Shown here: positions 1-8,939 of the stretch, in pieces | How positions within the stretch are numbered: the first letter of the stretch is position 1 | Layout: each line of letters opens with the position of its first letter | From: CBDCAS01 sp965214015 | GTDB lineage: Bacteria > Pseudomonadota > Gammaproteobacteria > Coxiellales > Coxiellaceae | NCBI GenBank assembly: GCA_965214015.1 | Contig: CBDCAS010000019.1 | Location: 124,001-188,000, forward strand | Reading direction: 5' to 3' | DNA length: 64,000 nucleotides | Made by a program: the position numbers and the translations under genes | The notes under the pieces: generated by a model | The model's database searches: none | What the model saw: only the letters and a program-made list of their open reading frames with translations | What the model was told of the DNA's origin: nothing

Positions 1-215
1 GCCACGTTCCAATTTTGGATCAAATCAGCGATGACCAAGTCTTATCTTTTATTCATTTTGTTGATGTACTCTATGATAAGAAAAAACGCCTTGTTATCTC
101 TGCTGCTGCACCACCGACTCAACTCTATCATAGTAAAAGATATCAAATGGCCTTCCAACGTACTGAGTCGCGCCTTATTGAAATGCAAACAGACCATTAC
201 TTTTCCTATCAATAG
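1..215 (+). CDS. zapE: ZapE/AFG1-like ATPase, C-terminal fragment
   Basis: This is the last 71 codons of a gene that begins before the window; the frame is open from base 3 to the TAG at 213-215. The segment FIHFVDVLYDKKKRL, then ISAAAPP, then a terminal FQRTESRLIEMQ, matches the C-terminus of the ZapE/AFG1 family of AAA+ ATPases (VDxxYD..., SA..P, FxRTxSRLxEMQ). ZapE is a cell-division-associated ATPase in enterics. The Walker motifs lie outside the window, so only the C-terminal signature supports the call. Confidence 0.8.
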   Translation, partial: HVPILDQISDDQVLSFIHFVDVLYDKKKRLVISAAAPPTQLYHSKRYQMAFQRTESRLIEMQTDHYFSYQ

Positions 216-288
216 CTCATCGTGTCTGCCGTGGTTGAATAGATAAGATGACCCTAACATCAATCAATATTAAGTTCTGTTTACATGT

Positions 289-358
289 GCTTAGCTCAAG
301 CAAAAAGTGGAGATTGAAATCCAATGAACGAACTGTTGAGACACAACAGTATCACTAT
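289..358 (+). repeat. Small dispersed repeat, copy 1, with short palindrome
   Basis: About 70 bp that recurs with scattered differences at 37710-37781 in the same orientation. A 25-base core at 325-349 is identical in both. The core holds a 6-bp palindrome, CTGTTG at 333-338 and CAACAG at 344-349, with a 5-base loop. It lies between zapE and the fis promoter. The rest of 216-454 shows no convincing gene. Confidence 0.75.
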
Positions 359-454
359 ATTAAGGGAGCCCACATCAACACAATCCATGCTTTATGTTCA
401 TTTTTAAGTCAAAATGTATTTTTTATGAACTAAGAAAATATTTTCATATTCTAC

Positions 455-482
455 TTGAGAACGAAAATTGCAGTGCTATAAT
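455..482 (+). promoter_or_regulatory. Sigma-70 promoter of fis-purH-purD
   Basis: TTGAGA at 455-460 and a perfect TATAAT at 477-482 are separated by 16 bases, with a TG one base before the -10 (extended -10). It lies about 120 bases before fis and is the best promoter match in the intergenic region. The roughly 110-base leader carries the hairpin at 538-560. Confidence 0.7.
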
Positions 483-537
483 GAGCAACCACTACCGGGT
501 CGGGCGTTTTGAAGACATCACTACCCACCTAATGGGC

Positions 538-560
538 AACATGAAAATTTTTTTCATGTT
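538..560 (+). other. Hairpin in the fis leader
   Basis: AACATGAAAA at 538-547 and TTTTCATGTT at 551-560 form a perfect 10-bp stem with a 3-base loop, 25 bases before the fis ribosome site. It is AU-rich and not followed by a T run, so it is more likely a leader structure than a terminator. Confidence 0.45.
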
Positions 561-599
561 CTTGGATAAATAACAAACTTATTCGAAGGAGTCAGTAAG

Positions 600-899
600 T
601 TGAAAGGAATAGCAAAAATCATGGATAACGAAGTTATCTCAATGACATCACCTGAAGCCAAGCAAGCGATGACTCAAAACTCTCTGCCTGAAAGCGTGAG
701 AGAGTCACTGAAAAACTACTTTGCCAAGCTAGAGGGACAAACACCTTCTAACCTCTACAATCTAGTAATTGCTGAAGTAGAAAAGCCATTAGTTGAAATG
801 GTTTTACAGCTTACTAGTGGCAATCAAAGTAAAGCAGCAAAAATCCTTGGTATCAGTCGAGGTACATTACGTAAAAAAATGGCTGCTTATCAAATTTAA
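600..899 (+). CDS. fis: DNA-binding protein Fis
   Basis: Small homodimeric nucleoid protein and transcription regulator. The C-terminal helix-turn-helix is clear: GNQSKAAKILGISRGTLRKK, the family signature. The N-terminus is longer than needed. A TTG start at 600 sits 8 bases after AAGGAG (587-592) and gives 99 residues; the ATG at 621 would give 92 residues, close to the usual size, but has a weaker ribosome site. Fis directly upstream of purH and purD is a known gammaproteobacterial arrangement. purH starts 15 bases after its stop, so the three genes probably form one transcript from the promoter at 455. Confidence 0.92.
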   Translation: MKGIAKIMDNEVISMTSPEAKQAMTQNSLPESVRESLKNYFAKLEGQTPSNLYNLVIAEVEKPLVEMVLQLTSGNQSKAAKILGISRGTLRKKMAAYQI

Positions 900-914
900 T
901 GATATTTTCTCTAC

Positions 915-2465
915 ATGACCGCAGCTAAGCCTTCCATTAAACGTGCCCTAATTAGCACATCGAACAAAAAAGGTTTAGCTGCCTTTGCCAGTCAGCTTCA
1001 TCAGCTAGGTATTGAATTAATTGCAACAGGAGGTACTGCCTCTCATCTTCGGCAAGCTCAAATTCCTGTTATCGATGTTCAAGAACTTACAGAATTTCCA
1101 GAAATTATGGGAGGTCGTGTTAAAACCTTACACCCCAAAATCCATGGTGGATTGCTTGCGCGCCGTGGTATAGATGATGCTGTGCTCATTGAACAGAACA
1201 TTACTCCTATCGACCTAGTTATTGTCAATCTCTACCCTTTTCAAAAAGTCATTTCCAGTGCTCATTGTACTCAAAATGAAGCAGTTGAAAATATTGATAT
1301 TGGCGGTCCTACCATGATACGAGCTGCTGCAAAAAACCATGACTATGTGACTGTGATCATTGATCCTCAAGATTATTCAAAAGTTATAGAAGAAATTGAG
1401 AAGCAGGGCAACACTTTTATAAAAACTCGCCAATACCTTGCCCAAAAAGCCTTTGCTCATACCGCAGAATACGATACAGCAATCGCTCATTACTTCATGA
1501 ACCAGGCTGAAGCAAACCTTAACTTAACTCTTAAGAAAAAAATGGAACTCCGTTATGGAGAAAACCCTCATCAAAAGGCGACACTCTATACCCAAAAGAA
1601 ACAAATCGGTTCATTAACTGAAGCCAAACAATGGCAGGGAAAACCGCTTTCTTTTAATAATCTTATGGACAGTCATGCGGCGCTAAGCTGCCTACGTGCC
1701 CTAGGAGAGAATACTCCTAGCTGTGTTATCGTCAAACATGCTACCCCCTGTGGAGCAGCACAAGGGAACACACTGAAAGCAGCTTATCTAAAAGCATTGG
1801 CAACGGATACTAGCTCTGCATTTGGCGGCATCATTGCCTTTAACCACAAACTAGATGAACCAACAGCGACAACTATCATTGAAAAACAATTTGCTGAGGT
1901 TATATTAGCTCCTGAATTTGAAACTAATGCACTAAGAGCACTGTCACACAAAAAAAATCTACGAGTTTTAGCGACAGGCTACTGCCCTCCACCTCATCAT
2001 GCCACTACCTTCCATAGCATTTCTGGCGGCTTATTGATTCAAGAGGCAGACAATATACCTGATGATCCTTCTACTTATACTGTAGTCACTGAGCGTCAAC
2101 CCACGCCATCAGAGAGGGCCGACTGTTTATTTGCCTGGAACATTGTTCGCTATGTCACCTCTAACGCAATCGTTTATGCTAAAGATTATCAAACCATGGG
2201 TATTGGTACAGGACAAACCAGCCGCGTATTCAGTGCACAAATAGCGGCATTGAAAGCCAAAGCAGCGAATCTTTCATTAGAAGGAGCTGTTGCTGCTTCT
2301 GATGCCTTTTATCCCTTTGCAGATGGAATTGAAATCGCAGCAAAAGCAGGTATAACTGCTATTATTCAGCCTGGCGGCTCTCTACGTGATGCAGAAGTCA
2401 TTGACGCAGCCAACCAACTTAATCTTGCTATGGTATTAACTCATGTTAGACACTTCAAACATTAA
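915..2465 (+). CDS. purH: Bifunctional AICAR transformylase / IMP cyclohydrolase
   Basis: Catalyses the last two steps of de novo IMP synthesis: formylation of AICAR with 10-formyl-THF, then ring closure. At 516 residues it has the family's normal length. The N-terminal MGS-like cyclohydrolase domain (about 1-150) contains RALISTSNKKGL and GGRVKTLHPKIHGGLL. The C-terminal transformylase domain contains the KHATPCG motif with the catalytic Lys-His pair and ends in the conserved AxxQPGGSxRD region. Its end overlaps purD by 23 bases, implying translational coupling. Confidence 0.97.
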   Translation: MTAAKPSIKRALISTSNKKGLAAFASQLHQLGIELIATGGTASHLRQAQIPVIDVQELTEFPEIMGGRVKTLHPKIHGGLLARRGIDDAVLIEQNITPIDLVIVNLYPFQKVISSAHCTQNEAVENIDIGGPTMIRAAAKNHDYVTVIIDPQDYSKVIEEIEKQGNTFIKTRQYLAQKAFAHTAEYDTAIAHYFMNQAEANLNLTLKKKMELRYGENPHQKATLYTQKKQIGSLTEAKQWQGKPLSFNNLMDSHAALSCLRALGENTPSCVIVKHATPCGAAQGNTLKAAYLKALATDTSSAFGGIIAFNHKLDEPTATTIIEKQFAEVILAPEFETNALRALSHKKNLRVLATGYCPPPHHATTFHSISGGLLIQEADNIPDDPSTYTVVTERQPTPSERADCLFAWNIVRYVTSNAIVYAKDYQTMGIGTGQTSRVFSAQIAALKAKAANLSLEGAVAASDAFYPFADGIEIAAKAGITAIIQPGGSLRDAEVIDAANQLNLAMVLTHVRHFKH

Positions 2466-3753
2466 TGTCCTCATTATTGGCCGTGGTGGCCGAGAACATG
2501 CACTCGCCTGGAAAATAGCTACCTCACCCAAGGTTAATAAAGTATGGGTAGCGCCTGGCAATGCAGGGACTGCTCTAGAGCATAAAGTAGACAATATTGC
2601 TATTGATGAGCTTGACATTGATCAGTTAATTAAATTCGCAAAAGAAAAATGTATTGATTTTACCATTGTCGGCCCTGAAGCTCCTCTAGCTGCCGGAATT
2701 GTTGATACATTTGAACAACACCATCTTGCCTGCTTTGGACCCACTCAAGCAGCTGCCAAGCTAGAAACGTCAAAAGCATTTTGTAAACAATTTTTAAACG
2801 AAGAAGGTATTCCAACGGCTGCCTTCAAAGTATTCACCAATAAAACAGCTGCGCTACATTATGTAACCACACAAGCACTACCCATTGTCATTAAAGCCAG
2901 TGGCCTAGCGGCAGGAAAAGGAGTTGTTGTTGCTGAAACTATGGAACAAGCAAAAGCAGCCATCTGTTCGATGTTAGACGAACACCGTTTTGGTAAAGCA
3001 GGTCACAAAATCATTATTGAAAAGTTTTTACAGGGTGAAGAGTTGAGCTTTATAGTGATGGTAGATGGAAAAAATATTCTACCACTAGCGAGCTCACAAG
3101 ATCATAAACGCCGTGATGATGAGGATAAAGGCCCCAATACTGGGGGTATGGGAGCCTATTCACCAGCCCCTCTATTAACAACCCAGCTACACCAAAAAAT
3201 CATAAATACCATTATTAAGCCAACAGTAACTGCCTTATCTCAACGCGGCACTCCTTATCGTGGATTCCTGTATGCAGGCCTAATGGTTTCAACATCCGGT
3301 GATGTGAATGTTTTAGAATATAATTGCCGCCTCGGCGATCCAGAAACTCAGCCTTTATTATTTCGTCTACAATCCGATTTAGTCCAGTTGTGTCAAGCAG
3401 CACTCACAGGTCAGCTACCATTAGTGACTGCCCGTTGGGATCCACGACCTGCCATTTGCGTTGTTCTAGCTGCTGGAGGGTATCCTGGGAACTATCGTAA
3501 AGGTGATACCATCGAAGGGCTTGATATAAAGTCACCAACAAACTGCAAAATTTTTCATGCAGGAACACAAGCCCAAAAAGACAAAGTCATTACCAATGGA
3601 GGTCGTGTCTTGGGTATTACAGCAATTGGTGAGAGTTTATCAGCAGCACGCCATACTGCTTATGATAGAGCACAAAAAATCTACTGGCCTAACTATTATT
3701 ATCGACATGATATTGGTGACCGCGCGTTAATGCATACCATGTCTGAGTCTTAA
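2443..3753 (+). CDS. purD: Phosphoribosylamine-glycine ligase (GAR synthetase)
   Basis: Second step of purine synthesis: ATP-dependent joining of glycine to phosphoribosylamine. The 436-residue protein opens with the family's N-terminal motif (GRGGREHALAWK at about residue 12), followed by an ATP-grasp domain with GLAAGKGVVVA and the GPNTGGMGAYSPAP loop. Its start lies inside the end of purH, so it is translated with it. No clear terminator is seen in the 154 bases before the converging gene at 3908. Confidence 0.97.
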   Translation: MLDTSNINVLIIGRGGREHALAWKIATSPKVNKVWVAPGNAGTALEHKVDNIAIDELDIDQLIKFAKEKCIDFTIVGPEAPLAAGIVDTFEQHHLACFGPTQAAAKLETSKAFCKQFLNEEGIPTAAFKVFTNKTAALHYVTTQALPIVIKASGLAAGKGVVVAETMEQAKAAICSMLDEHRFGKAGHKIIIEKFLQGEELSFIVMVDGKNILPLASSQDHKRRDDEDKGPNTGGMGAYSPAPLLTTQLHQKIINTIIKPTVTALSQRGTPYRGFLYAGLMVSTSGDVNVLEYNCRLGDPETQPLLFRLQSDLVQLCQAALTGQLPLVTARWDPRPAICVVLAAGGYPGNYRKGDTIEGLDIKSPTNCKIFHAGTQAQKDKVITNGGRVLGITAIGESLSAARHTAYDRAQKIYWPNYYYRHDIGDRALMHTMSES

Positions 3754-3907
3754 TGTTACTACCAAAAGTAAATAAGCTATAGAAGCCTTTTGTAGCAAGT
3801 ATCATGATAACTTTCGCTCCGATTATAATTAAAAAAATCTCAATAGCTAAAACTAGCAACAACTTCTGTCCCAAATTTAGCCGAGTATGGCGAATTCATC
3901 TTAGAAT

Positions 3908-5245
3908 TTAAAAGTAGGAAACCTCCTGCTTTCCCTCCCGATAATCTAGTGGGACACTATTATTGTGCTTGCAATTAGTTGAAAAAATATTTGATGTATT
4001 CAGCGCTGCATAACTCTTAGCAAAAAAATCTGGTGCTGTTATAGCTACTTTTTCCAGACGATTTGCTACTAATGGCATAAAAAATTCTGATTGGTCAGCA
4101 TTAACTGTGCGAATATGCCATAATATAAAATTGGCTTTTTGCTTTAAGTTGGGGGTATTTTGTACTTCTTCACTTAGCAAAAAATCTATACCAGTAAACA
4201 CACTTTTTTCTAGATCTTCATTATCATATAATAGCGAGCTCAATGACATTGCAACTGTCGTCAACAATACTCCACATGCAAAACTAGCTATCCCTGTTTG
4301 TTGGCCTTTTAGCCCATGAACTAAATGATCGAAGATAATTTTATTGTTTATAAATGGAAAGCTCATAGCCTCAAAATAGGCATCTTCAAATTTTTGCATG
4401 TGTTGTTTAATAGAGTGGATAAAGTGCTCAGCAAATTTAGATTCACACTCTGGATATTCTATATTAGCTAAATAAAAATCAGGGAAAGAGAAAATTTTAT
4501 TGTCAACGATCATTTTTTCAAAAGGTATTGGGAGATGTCGAAATATCTCAACATATTTGTATTTTTTAGTTTCAAACCCCCCAGAGAAATTATTACTCAA
4601 ATCAAGTGAAGTGACGCTAGTGTCTTTAAGGGCACTTATTACTTTCGACAGCTCTTCTGCTTCAAGACTATCAAGACAGTTAGCACTCAAATTAAGTGAG
4701 GTGACACCAGTGACTTTAAGGGCACTTATTACTTTCGACAGCTCTTCTACTTCAAGACTATCAAGACAGTTAGCACTCAAATTAAGTGAGGTGACACCAG
4801 TGACTTTAAGGGCACTTATTACTTTCAACAGTACTGCTGTTCCAAACAAACCAAGAGTGTTATGACCCAAATCAAGTGAGGTAACACTAGTGTCTTTAAG
4901 GGCGAGCATTACTTTTGGCCATCCTTTTGCTTCTACTATTCCAAGCACATTAAGATTGTTATAACTCAAATTAAGTGAGGTGATACCAGTGTTTTTAAGG
5001 GCGAGAATTACTTTTGACAATCCTTCTGCTCCAAGGTTACACAAGAAGTTACCACTCAAACTAAGTGAGGTGATACCAGCGCCTTCAAAGGCACTCATTA
5101 CCTTCGACAGCCTTTCTGCTCCAACCTTATACGGCAAGGTGTTATACAAATCAAATGAGGTGACGCTAGTATCTCTTCGCGCACTATCGATTTGCTTCAA
5201 CACTGATTGTAATTTTAAATTTTGATCCACAGGGTCATTTCGCAT
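3908..5245 (-). CDS. Leucine-rich-repeat protein, possible effector
   Basis: 445 residues. Residues about 25-235 are ribonuclease-inhibitor-type leucine-rich repeats of 28-30 residues with the pattern LSKVISALKxTxVTSLNLSxN, at least seven units. The C-terminal 200 residues resemble nothing I recognise; they include a hydrophobic stretch near GIASFACGVLLTTVAMSLSSLL that might touch membrane. There is no signal peptide. A GAGGT ribosome site precedes the ATG. LRR proteins of this design are common among secreted effectors of intracellular gammaproteobacteria, but secretion is inference here. Two adjacent repeat units are almost identical in DNA, showing recent tandem duplication. Confidence 0.7.
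   Translation of the reverse strand: MRNDPVDQNLKLQSVLKQIDSARRDTSVTSFDLYNTLPYKVGAERLSKVMSAFEGAGITSLSLSGNFLCNLGAEGLSKVILALKNTGITSLNLSYNNLNVLGIVEAKGWPKVMLALKDTSVTSLDLGHNTLGLFGTAVLLKVISALKVTGVTSLNLSANCLDSLEVEELSKVISALKVTGVTSLNLSANCLDSLEAEELSKVISALKDTSVTSLDLSNNFSGGFETKKYKYVEIFRHLPIPFEKMIVDNKIFSFPDFYLANIEYPECESKFAEHFIHSIKQHMQKFEDAYFEAMSFPFINNKIIFDHLVHGLKGQQTGIASFACGVLLTTVAMSLSSLLYDNEDLEKSVFTGIDFLLSEEVQNTPNLKQKANFILWHIRTVNADQSEFFMPLVANRLEKVAITAPDFFAKSYAALNTSNIFSTNCKHNNSVPLDYREGKQEVSYF
4624..4803 (-). repeat. 90-bp tandem duplication inside the LRR gene
   Basis: Two adjacent 90-bp units (one 30-residue LRR each) are nearly identical at DNA level; the motif TAGCACTCAA recurs at 4681 and 4771. The encoded units read SANCLDSLExEELSKVISAL and differ in the first by V/A. 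The other LRR units in this gene are clearly more diverged. Confidence 0.85.
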
Positions 5246-5341
5246 TAAATTTACCTCTAAATTATATAGTTTGAGTTTAGTACCGCTTCATTCTTTAAAA
5301 ACTAGCTAGGTTTATTGATTCGGTACTTTAATCAAGCTTAG

Positions 5342-5914
5342 TTAAATAAGAAAATTGGTCGCTATTCCTGCAATAAATCCAAATACATGCCCTTCCCAAG
5401 AAACTTGCTTTTTTCTAGAGGGAAATAAATTAGTTAACAAGTCACTAAAATAATAGATACATGCAAAGAAAATCATCATAGAGATCATCGAAGGATGACT
5501 AATACTGTCTATAAGCAAATACCCAAAATACCCCATGACTAAACTGCTCGCACCAATGTGAATGCCATATCGAGCAAACAGCCAGATCAATAAACCACTC
5601 AGTAGGATAATATACAGAGTCGCTTCAAAATAAAGCGTACGACCACTGATTAGCATCAACGTAGAGAGCACTAATAGCATCATGCTATTGATCACCAGAT
5701 GAGCTAGATCAGAATGTAGAAAAGGAGAGAAGAGAATACCTGATAATCCTACAATACGACGTGGAACAATACCTAAACGATTAAGGCGATATTTCAAAAG
5801 ATAGTTGACGAAGTGAATTACCCACAAAATAGCTAGCAAATAAAGCAAAAAGAATAAATTACTAATAATAGAATGAACTATACCATCTAAAGCATTAATA
5901 AAATGACTGATCAT
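5342..5914 (-). CDS. Rhomboid-family intramembrane serine protease
   Basis: 190 residues, almost entirely membrane segments (about six). The catalytic pair is visible: Ser in HIGASSLVMGYFG (the family has GxSG; here the final Gly is Ser) and His in WEGHVFGFIAG. An upstream HSDLAHLVIN matches the conserved HxxxxHxxxN region of TM2. Rhomboids cleave transmembrane helices of substrate proteins. It follows rplQ at 30 bases on the same strand, so it may be read from the ribosomal operon. The substrate is unknown. Confidence 0.85.
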   Translation of the reverse strand: MISHFINALDGIVHSIISNLFFLLYLLAILWVIHFVNYLLKYRLNRLGIVPRRIVGLSGILFSPFLHSDLAHLVINSMMLLVLSTLMLISGRTLYFEATLYIILLSGLLIWLFARYGIHIGASSLVMGYFGYLLIDSISHPSMISMMIFFACIYYFSDLLTNLFPSRKKQVSWEGHVFGFIAGIATNFLI

Positions 5915-5944
5915 GTACTATAAACTAAAAAGGCTCTTTAAACT

Positions 5945-6316
5945 CTAGTGTGTTTTTTCCTGACGATCTACCAACTCAACTATGGCCATAGGTGCTGCAT
6001 CGCCTGCACGAAAGCCACATTTTAAAACACGCAAATAACCACCCGGGCGATCTTTATGACGTGGGCCAATCTCAGTGAAAAGCTTACCTACTGCTTTTTT
6101 ATCACGGAGACGGGAAAATGCTATACGGCGACTCGCTACACTATCATTTTTCGCTAAAGTAATTAATGGTTCTAAATATCGGCGCAACTCTTTTGCCTTT
6201 GTAAGCGTAGTTTTAATCAGCTCTTGGTTCAAAACAGAAACTGACATATTACGAAACATTGCTATACGGTGACTACTATTACGATTTAATTGTCGACCAC
6301 TTTTACGGTGATGCAT
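5945..6316 (-). CDS. rplQ: 50S ribosomal protein L17
   Basis: 123 residues starting MHHRKSGRQLNRNSSHR, the family's fixed N-terminus, with the core segment TTLTKAKELRRYLEPLITLAK and the usual end RxGDxAPMAxVELV. It lies at the exit of the peptide tunnel in the large subunit. It is the last gene of the alpha operon, 23 bases after rpoA. Length is normal. Confidence 0.97.
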   Translation of the reverse strand: MHHRKSGRQLNRNSSHRIAMFRNMSVSVLNQELIKTTLTKAKELRRYLEPLITLAKNDSVASRRIAFSRLRDKKAVGKLFTEIGPRHKDRPGGYLRVLKCGFRAGDAAPMAIVELVDRQEKTH

Positions 6317-6339
6317 TAGCTTACTCTTCTTTTTTTAGT

Positions 6340-7332
6340 CTACTGTTTTTCTGACAAATCAGCAGGTGGCCAATCATTAATCGTCATACCTAATGACAGC
6401 CCACGCTGTGATAAAACTGCTTTAATCTCAATCAATGATTTTTTACCTAAATTAGGAGTCCTTAATAAATCATTTTCGGTACGCTGAATCAAATCACCAA
6501 TATAATAAATATTTTCAGCTTTCAAACAATTGGCTGCTCGAACTGTTAATTCTAAATCATCAACAGGGCGCATTAAAACAGGATCAATATTCTGTTTATT
6601 TTCATCAGACTGATGGATTTCTTCATGTTTCAATTCAATAAAAGCAGCCAACTGTTGCTGAAGAATAGTCGCTGAATGGCGAATAGCATCTTCAGGATCT
6701 AAAGTACCATTGGTTTCTAATTCAATCACTAACTTATCCAAATCTGTACGTTTTTCAACACGAGCATTCTCAACTGAGTAGGTAACACGACGCACTGGAC
6801 TAAATGAGGCATCTAAATGTAGTACACCAATCGCACTACTAGTTTCCTCAGTGTCTACTTTACGTACACTCGCTGGCTGATAGCCACGACCAATAGACAC
6901 TTTTAATCTCATATTGATCTTGCCATCTTGTGTCAAATTAGCAATCACATGATTTGGATTCATAATCTCTACATCATGTTCTGGCTGAATATCACCTGCT
7001 AAGACAGGACCTGGTCCCCTTTTACTAAGAGTTAAAGTCACCTCATCACGACCATCGAGCTTAACAGCGACTCCTTTTAAGTTCAGCAATACATCAACCA
7101 TATCCTCACGAAGACCTTCAACAGAACTATACTCATGTAAAACATTTTCCATTTCAGCTTCAACAATAGCGGCACCAGGTATTGAAGAGAGCATAATACG
7201 ACGTAAGGCATTACCTAAAGTACAACCAAACCCTCGCTCTAACGGCTCTAAAATAATTTTTGAGCGTAATGGCGTAATCTCTTGTACCTGAATATTTTTA
7301 GGTCTTAAAAAACTCTGATAAATATCTTGCAT
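6340..7332 (-). CDS. rpoA: RNA polymerase alpha subunit
   Basis: 330 residues. N-terminal dimerisation domain (about 1-235) with LERGFGCTLGNALRRIML, then a linker and the C-terminal domain (about 250-325) with VDDLELTVRAANCLKAENI and the helix-hairpin-helix segment NLGKKSLIEIKAVL that contacts UP elements and activators. It sits between rpsD and rplQ as in the enteric alpha operon, 11 bases after rpsD. Confidence 0.98.
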   Translation of the reverse strand: MQDIYQSFLRPKNIQVQEITPLRSKIILEPLERGFGCTLGNALRRIMLSSIPGAAIVEAEMENVLHEYSSVEGLREDMVDVLLNLKGVAVKLDGRDEVTLTLSKRGPGPVLAGDIQPEHDVEIMNPNHVIANLTQDGKINMRLKVSIGRGYQPASVRKVDTEETSSAIGVLHLDASFSPVRRVTYSVENARVEKRTDLDKLVIELETNGTLDPEDAIRHSATILQQQLAAFIELKHEEIHQSDENKQNIDPVLMRPVDDLELTVRAANCLKAENIYYIGDLIQRTENDLLRTPNLGKKSLIEIKAVLSQRGLSLGMTINDWPPADLSEKQ

Positions 7333-7343
7333 ATTAAATGCCT

Positions 7344-7964
7344 CTACTTCGAATATAATTCAACAATCAAATTAACCTTAAATTCCTTTGGTAACTCAGA
7401 AATTTCCGGCTCATCTTTAAAAATCCCTGCGAATTTTTCAGTATCTACATCAAGCCATGATACTGGTTCGCGTTGCTGTGCCAAATCTATGGCAGCTACA
7501 ATTCGCAGTTGCTTCTTAGCTTTATCACGAACTTCAACTGCATCACCAGTTCGCACGACATAAGAAGGAATATTGACAACTGTACCATTAACTAAAATGG
7601 ATTTATGAGAAACGAGTTGACGTGCTTCAGCACGCGTTGCTGCAAAACCCATACGATACACTACATTATCCAAACGAGATTCCAATAGGCGCAATAAACT
7701 ATCACCAGTAGATCCTTTCATACGATCAGCACTTTTATAGTATCTACGAAATTGCTTCTCTAAAACACCATAATAGCGACGAACCAACTGCTTCATACGC
7801 AACTGCATGCCATAATCTGTTGAGCGGGTACGACGCTGCCAATGCTGGCCTGGTGTTCGTTCCAAGTTACATTTGTTATCGATGGCACGAATACCACTTT
7901 TTAATTGAAGGTCTGTTTGTTCACGACGTGACAAACGACATTTTGGTCCAATATATTTTGCCAT
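7344..7964 (-). CDS. rpsD: 30S ribosomal protein S4
   Basis: 206 residues, full length. N-terminal MAKYIGPKCRLSRREQTDL and the S4 RNA-binding domain (about 95-160) with SRLDNVVYRMGFAATRAEAR. Only two cysteines, not a zinc set. S4 binds the 5' domain of 16S rRNA early in assembly, and in E. coli represses the alpha operon; the same gene order here makes this plausible but no target structure was identified. Confidence 0.98.
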   Translation of the reverse strand: MAKYIGPKCRLSRREQTDLQLKSGIRAIDNKCNLERTPGQHWQRRTRSTDYGMQLRMKQLVRRYYGVLEKQFRRYYKSADRMKGSTGDSLLRLLESRLDNVVYRMGFAATRAEARQLVSHKSILVNGTVVNIPSYVVRTGDAVEVRDKAKKQLRIVAAIDLAQQREPVSWLDVDTEKFAGIFKDEPEISELPKEFKVNLIVELYSK

Positions 7965-7978
7965 ATCTACGACCCTCT

Positions 7979-8353
7979 CTATACGCGACGTTTTTTACGC
8001 TGACGACAACCACCATGCGGCAATCGCGTCTTATCTCTTAATTTTTTAATCTTCAGAAACTTATCAATAGCTTTAAGGGCAGGATCATAACCTGACCCAA
8101 GCCCATTAGTACGAGCTTCAGAAATTAGCTCCATTCCAAACTTTTCTTGTGCTTCTTTAGCAACCATCTCTGCAGCCTGTTGAGCTGCGAAAGGAGTACC
8201 CTTACGAGCATTTTTGAAACCTACGCAACCTGCTGATGACTGGCACAAAACATCACCTGAAGGTGTGCTAATTGCAATCAGTGTGTTATTAAAAGTTGCT
8301 TTAATTGTTACAATACCTTCAGGATATCGCTTTTTTATTTTTTGTTTTGCCAT
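7979..8353 (-). CDS. rpsK: 30S ribosomal protein S11
   Basis: 124 residues from the ATG at 8353 (MAKQKIKK), preceded by a TAAGG ribosome site; an ATG 9 bases upstream is less well placed. The C-terminus shows the invariant NGLGSGYDPALKAIDKF variant and LPHGGCRQRKKRRV. S11 forms the mRNA exit platform of the small subunit. It lies 26 bases after rpsM. Confidence 0.97.
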   Translation of the reverse strand: MAKQKIKKRYPEGIVTIKATFNNTLIAISTPSGDVLCQSSAGCVGFKNARKGTPFAAQQAAEMVAKEAQEKFGMELISEARTNGLGSGYDPALKAIDKFLKIKKLRDKTRLPHGGCRQRKKRRV

Positions 8354-8379
8354 GCAATCCAATTACCTTAAAAAATTAA

Positions 8380-8739
8380 TTAACCACGTACTGGTTTTCG
8401 CTTGCCTTTACGTGTTCGAGCGTTTGTCTTCGTACGTTGACCATGAACTGGTAAACCACGACGATGACGAATACCAGCATTACAACCAAGGTCCATCTTA
8501 CGCTTAATATTCATCGAGATCTCACGACGTAAATCACCTTCTAAAGTATATTTAGCGACTTCTGCGCGAATACACTCAAGATCTTTTTCCGTTAATTTCG
8601 AAACTTTCATAGCAGGATCTACATGAGCTGATTTACAAATTTTTACAGCTCGAGCCATACCAATACCATAAATAGACGTTAAAGCAACTAGAGCATGCTT
8701 ATTGTCTGAAATATTTACTCCGGCTATACGTGCAGCCAT
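8380..8739 (-). CDS. rpsM: 30S ribosomal protein S13
   Basis: 119 residues, normal length. Begins MAARIAGVNISDNKHALVAL and ends in the basic tail GQRTKTNARTRKGKRKPVRG that contacts tRNA in the head of the small subunit. First gene of the alpha group, 70 bases after rpmJ. Confidence 0.98.
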   Translation of the reverse strand: MAARIAGVNISDNKHALVALTSIYGIGMARAVKICKSAHVDPAMKVSKLTEKDLECIRAEVAKYTLEGDLRREISMNIKRKMDLGCNAGIRHRRGLPVHGQRTKTNARTRKGKRKPVRG

Positions 8740-8809
8740 TCAACTACTCCTAACTAGATGCTTGTCAAAAGCCGCCTAGCATAGCGTTTAGATCACTGAA
8801 AATCAATGT

Positions 8810-8923
8810 CTATCCCTGCTTTTGCTTATGCCGTGCGTCTTTACAAATTACACGTACAATACCCTTTCTACGAACAATTTTACAGTTCCGACATAACTTT
8901 TTTACCGATACTCTTACTTTCAT
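8810..8923 (-). CDS. rpmJ: 50S ribosomal protein L36
   Basis: 37 residues, found by reading the gap between secY and rpsM on the minus strand. It starts MKVRVSVKKLCRNCKIVRRK and ends ICKDARHKQKQG. The zinc ligands C-x2-C, C and H are all present, so this is the zinc-binding (C+) form. It starts 16 bases after secY, as in the end of the spc operon. Confidence 0.95.
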   Translation of the reverse strand: MKVRVSVKKLCRNCKIVRRKGIVRVICKDARHKQKQG

Positions 8924-8939
8924 AAAATTATTCCCCCAA

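Noticed and set aside
500..600. Possible purine riboswitch or PurR operator before fis-purHD
   Set aside because: No purine riboswitch core or PurR-like palindrome could be read; only a simple hairpin.
5261..5266. TATAAT on the minus strand before the LRR gene
   Set aside because: Transcription would start inside the ribosome site only a few bases before the ATG, and no -35 is present at proper spacing.
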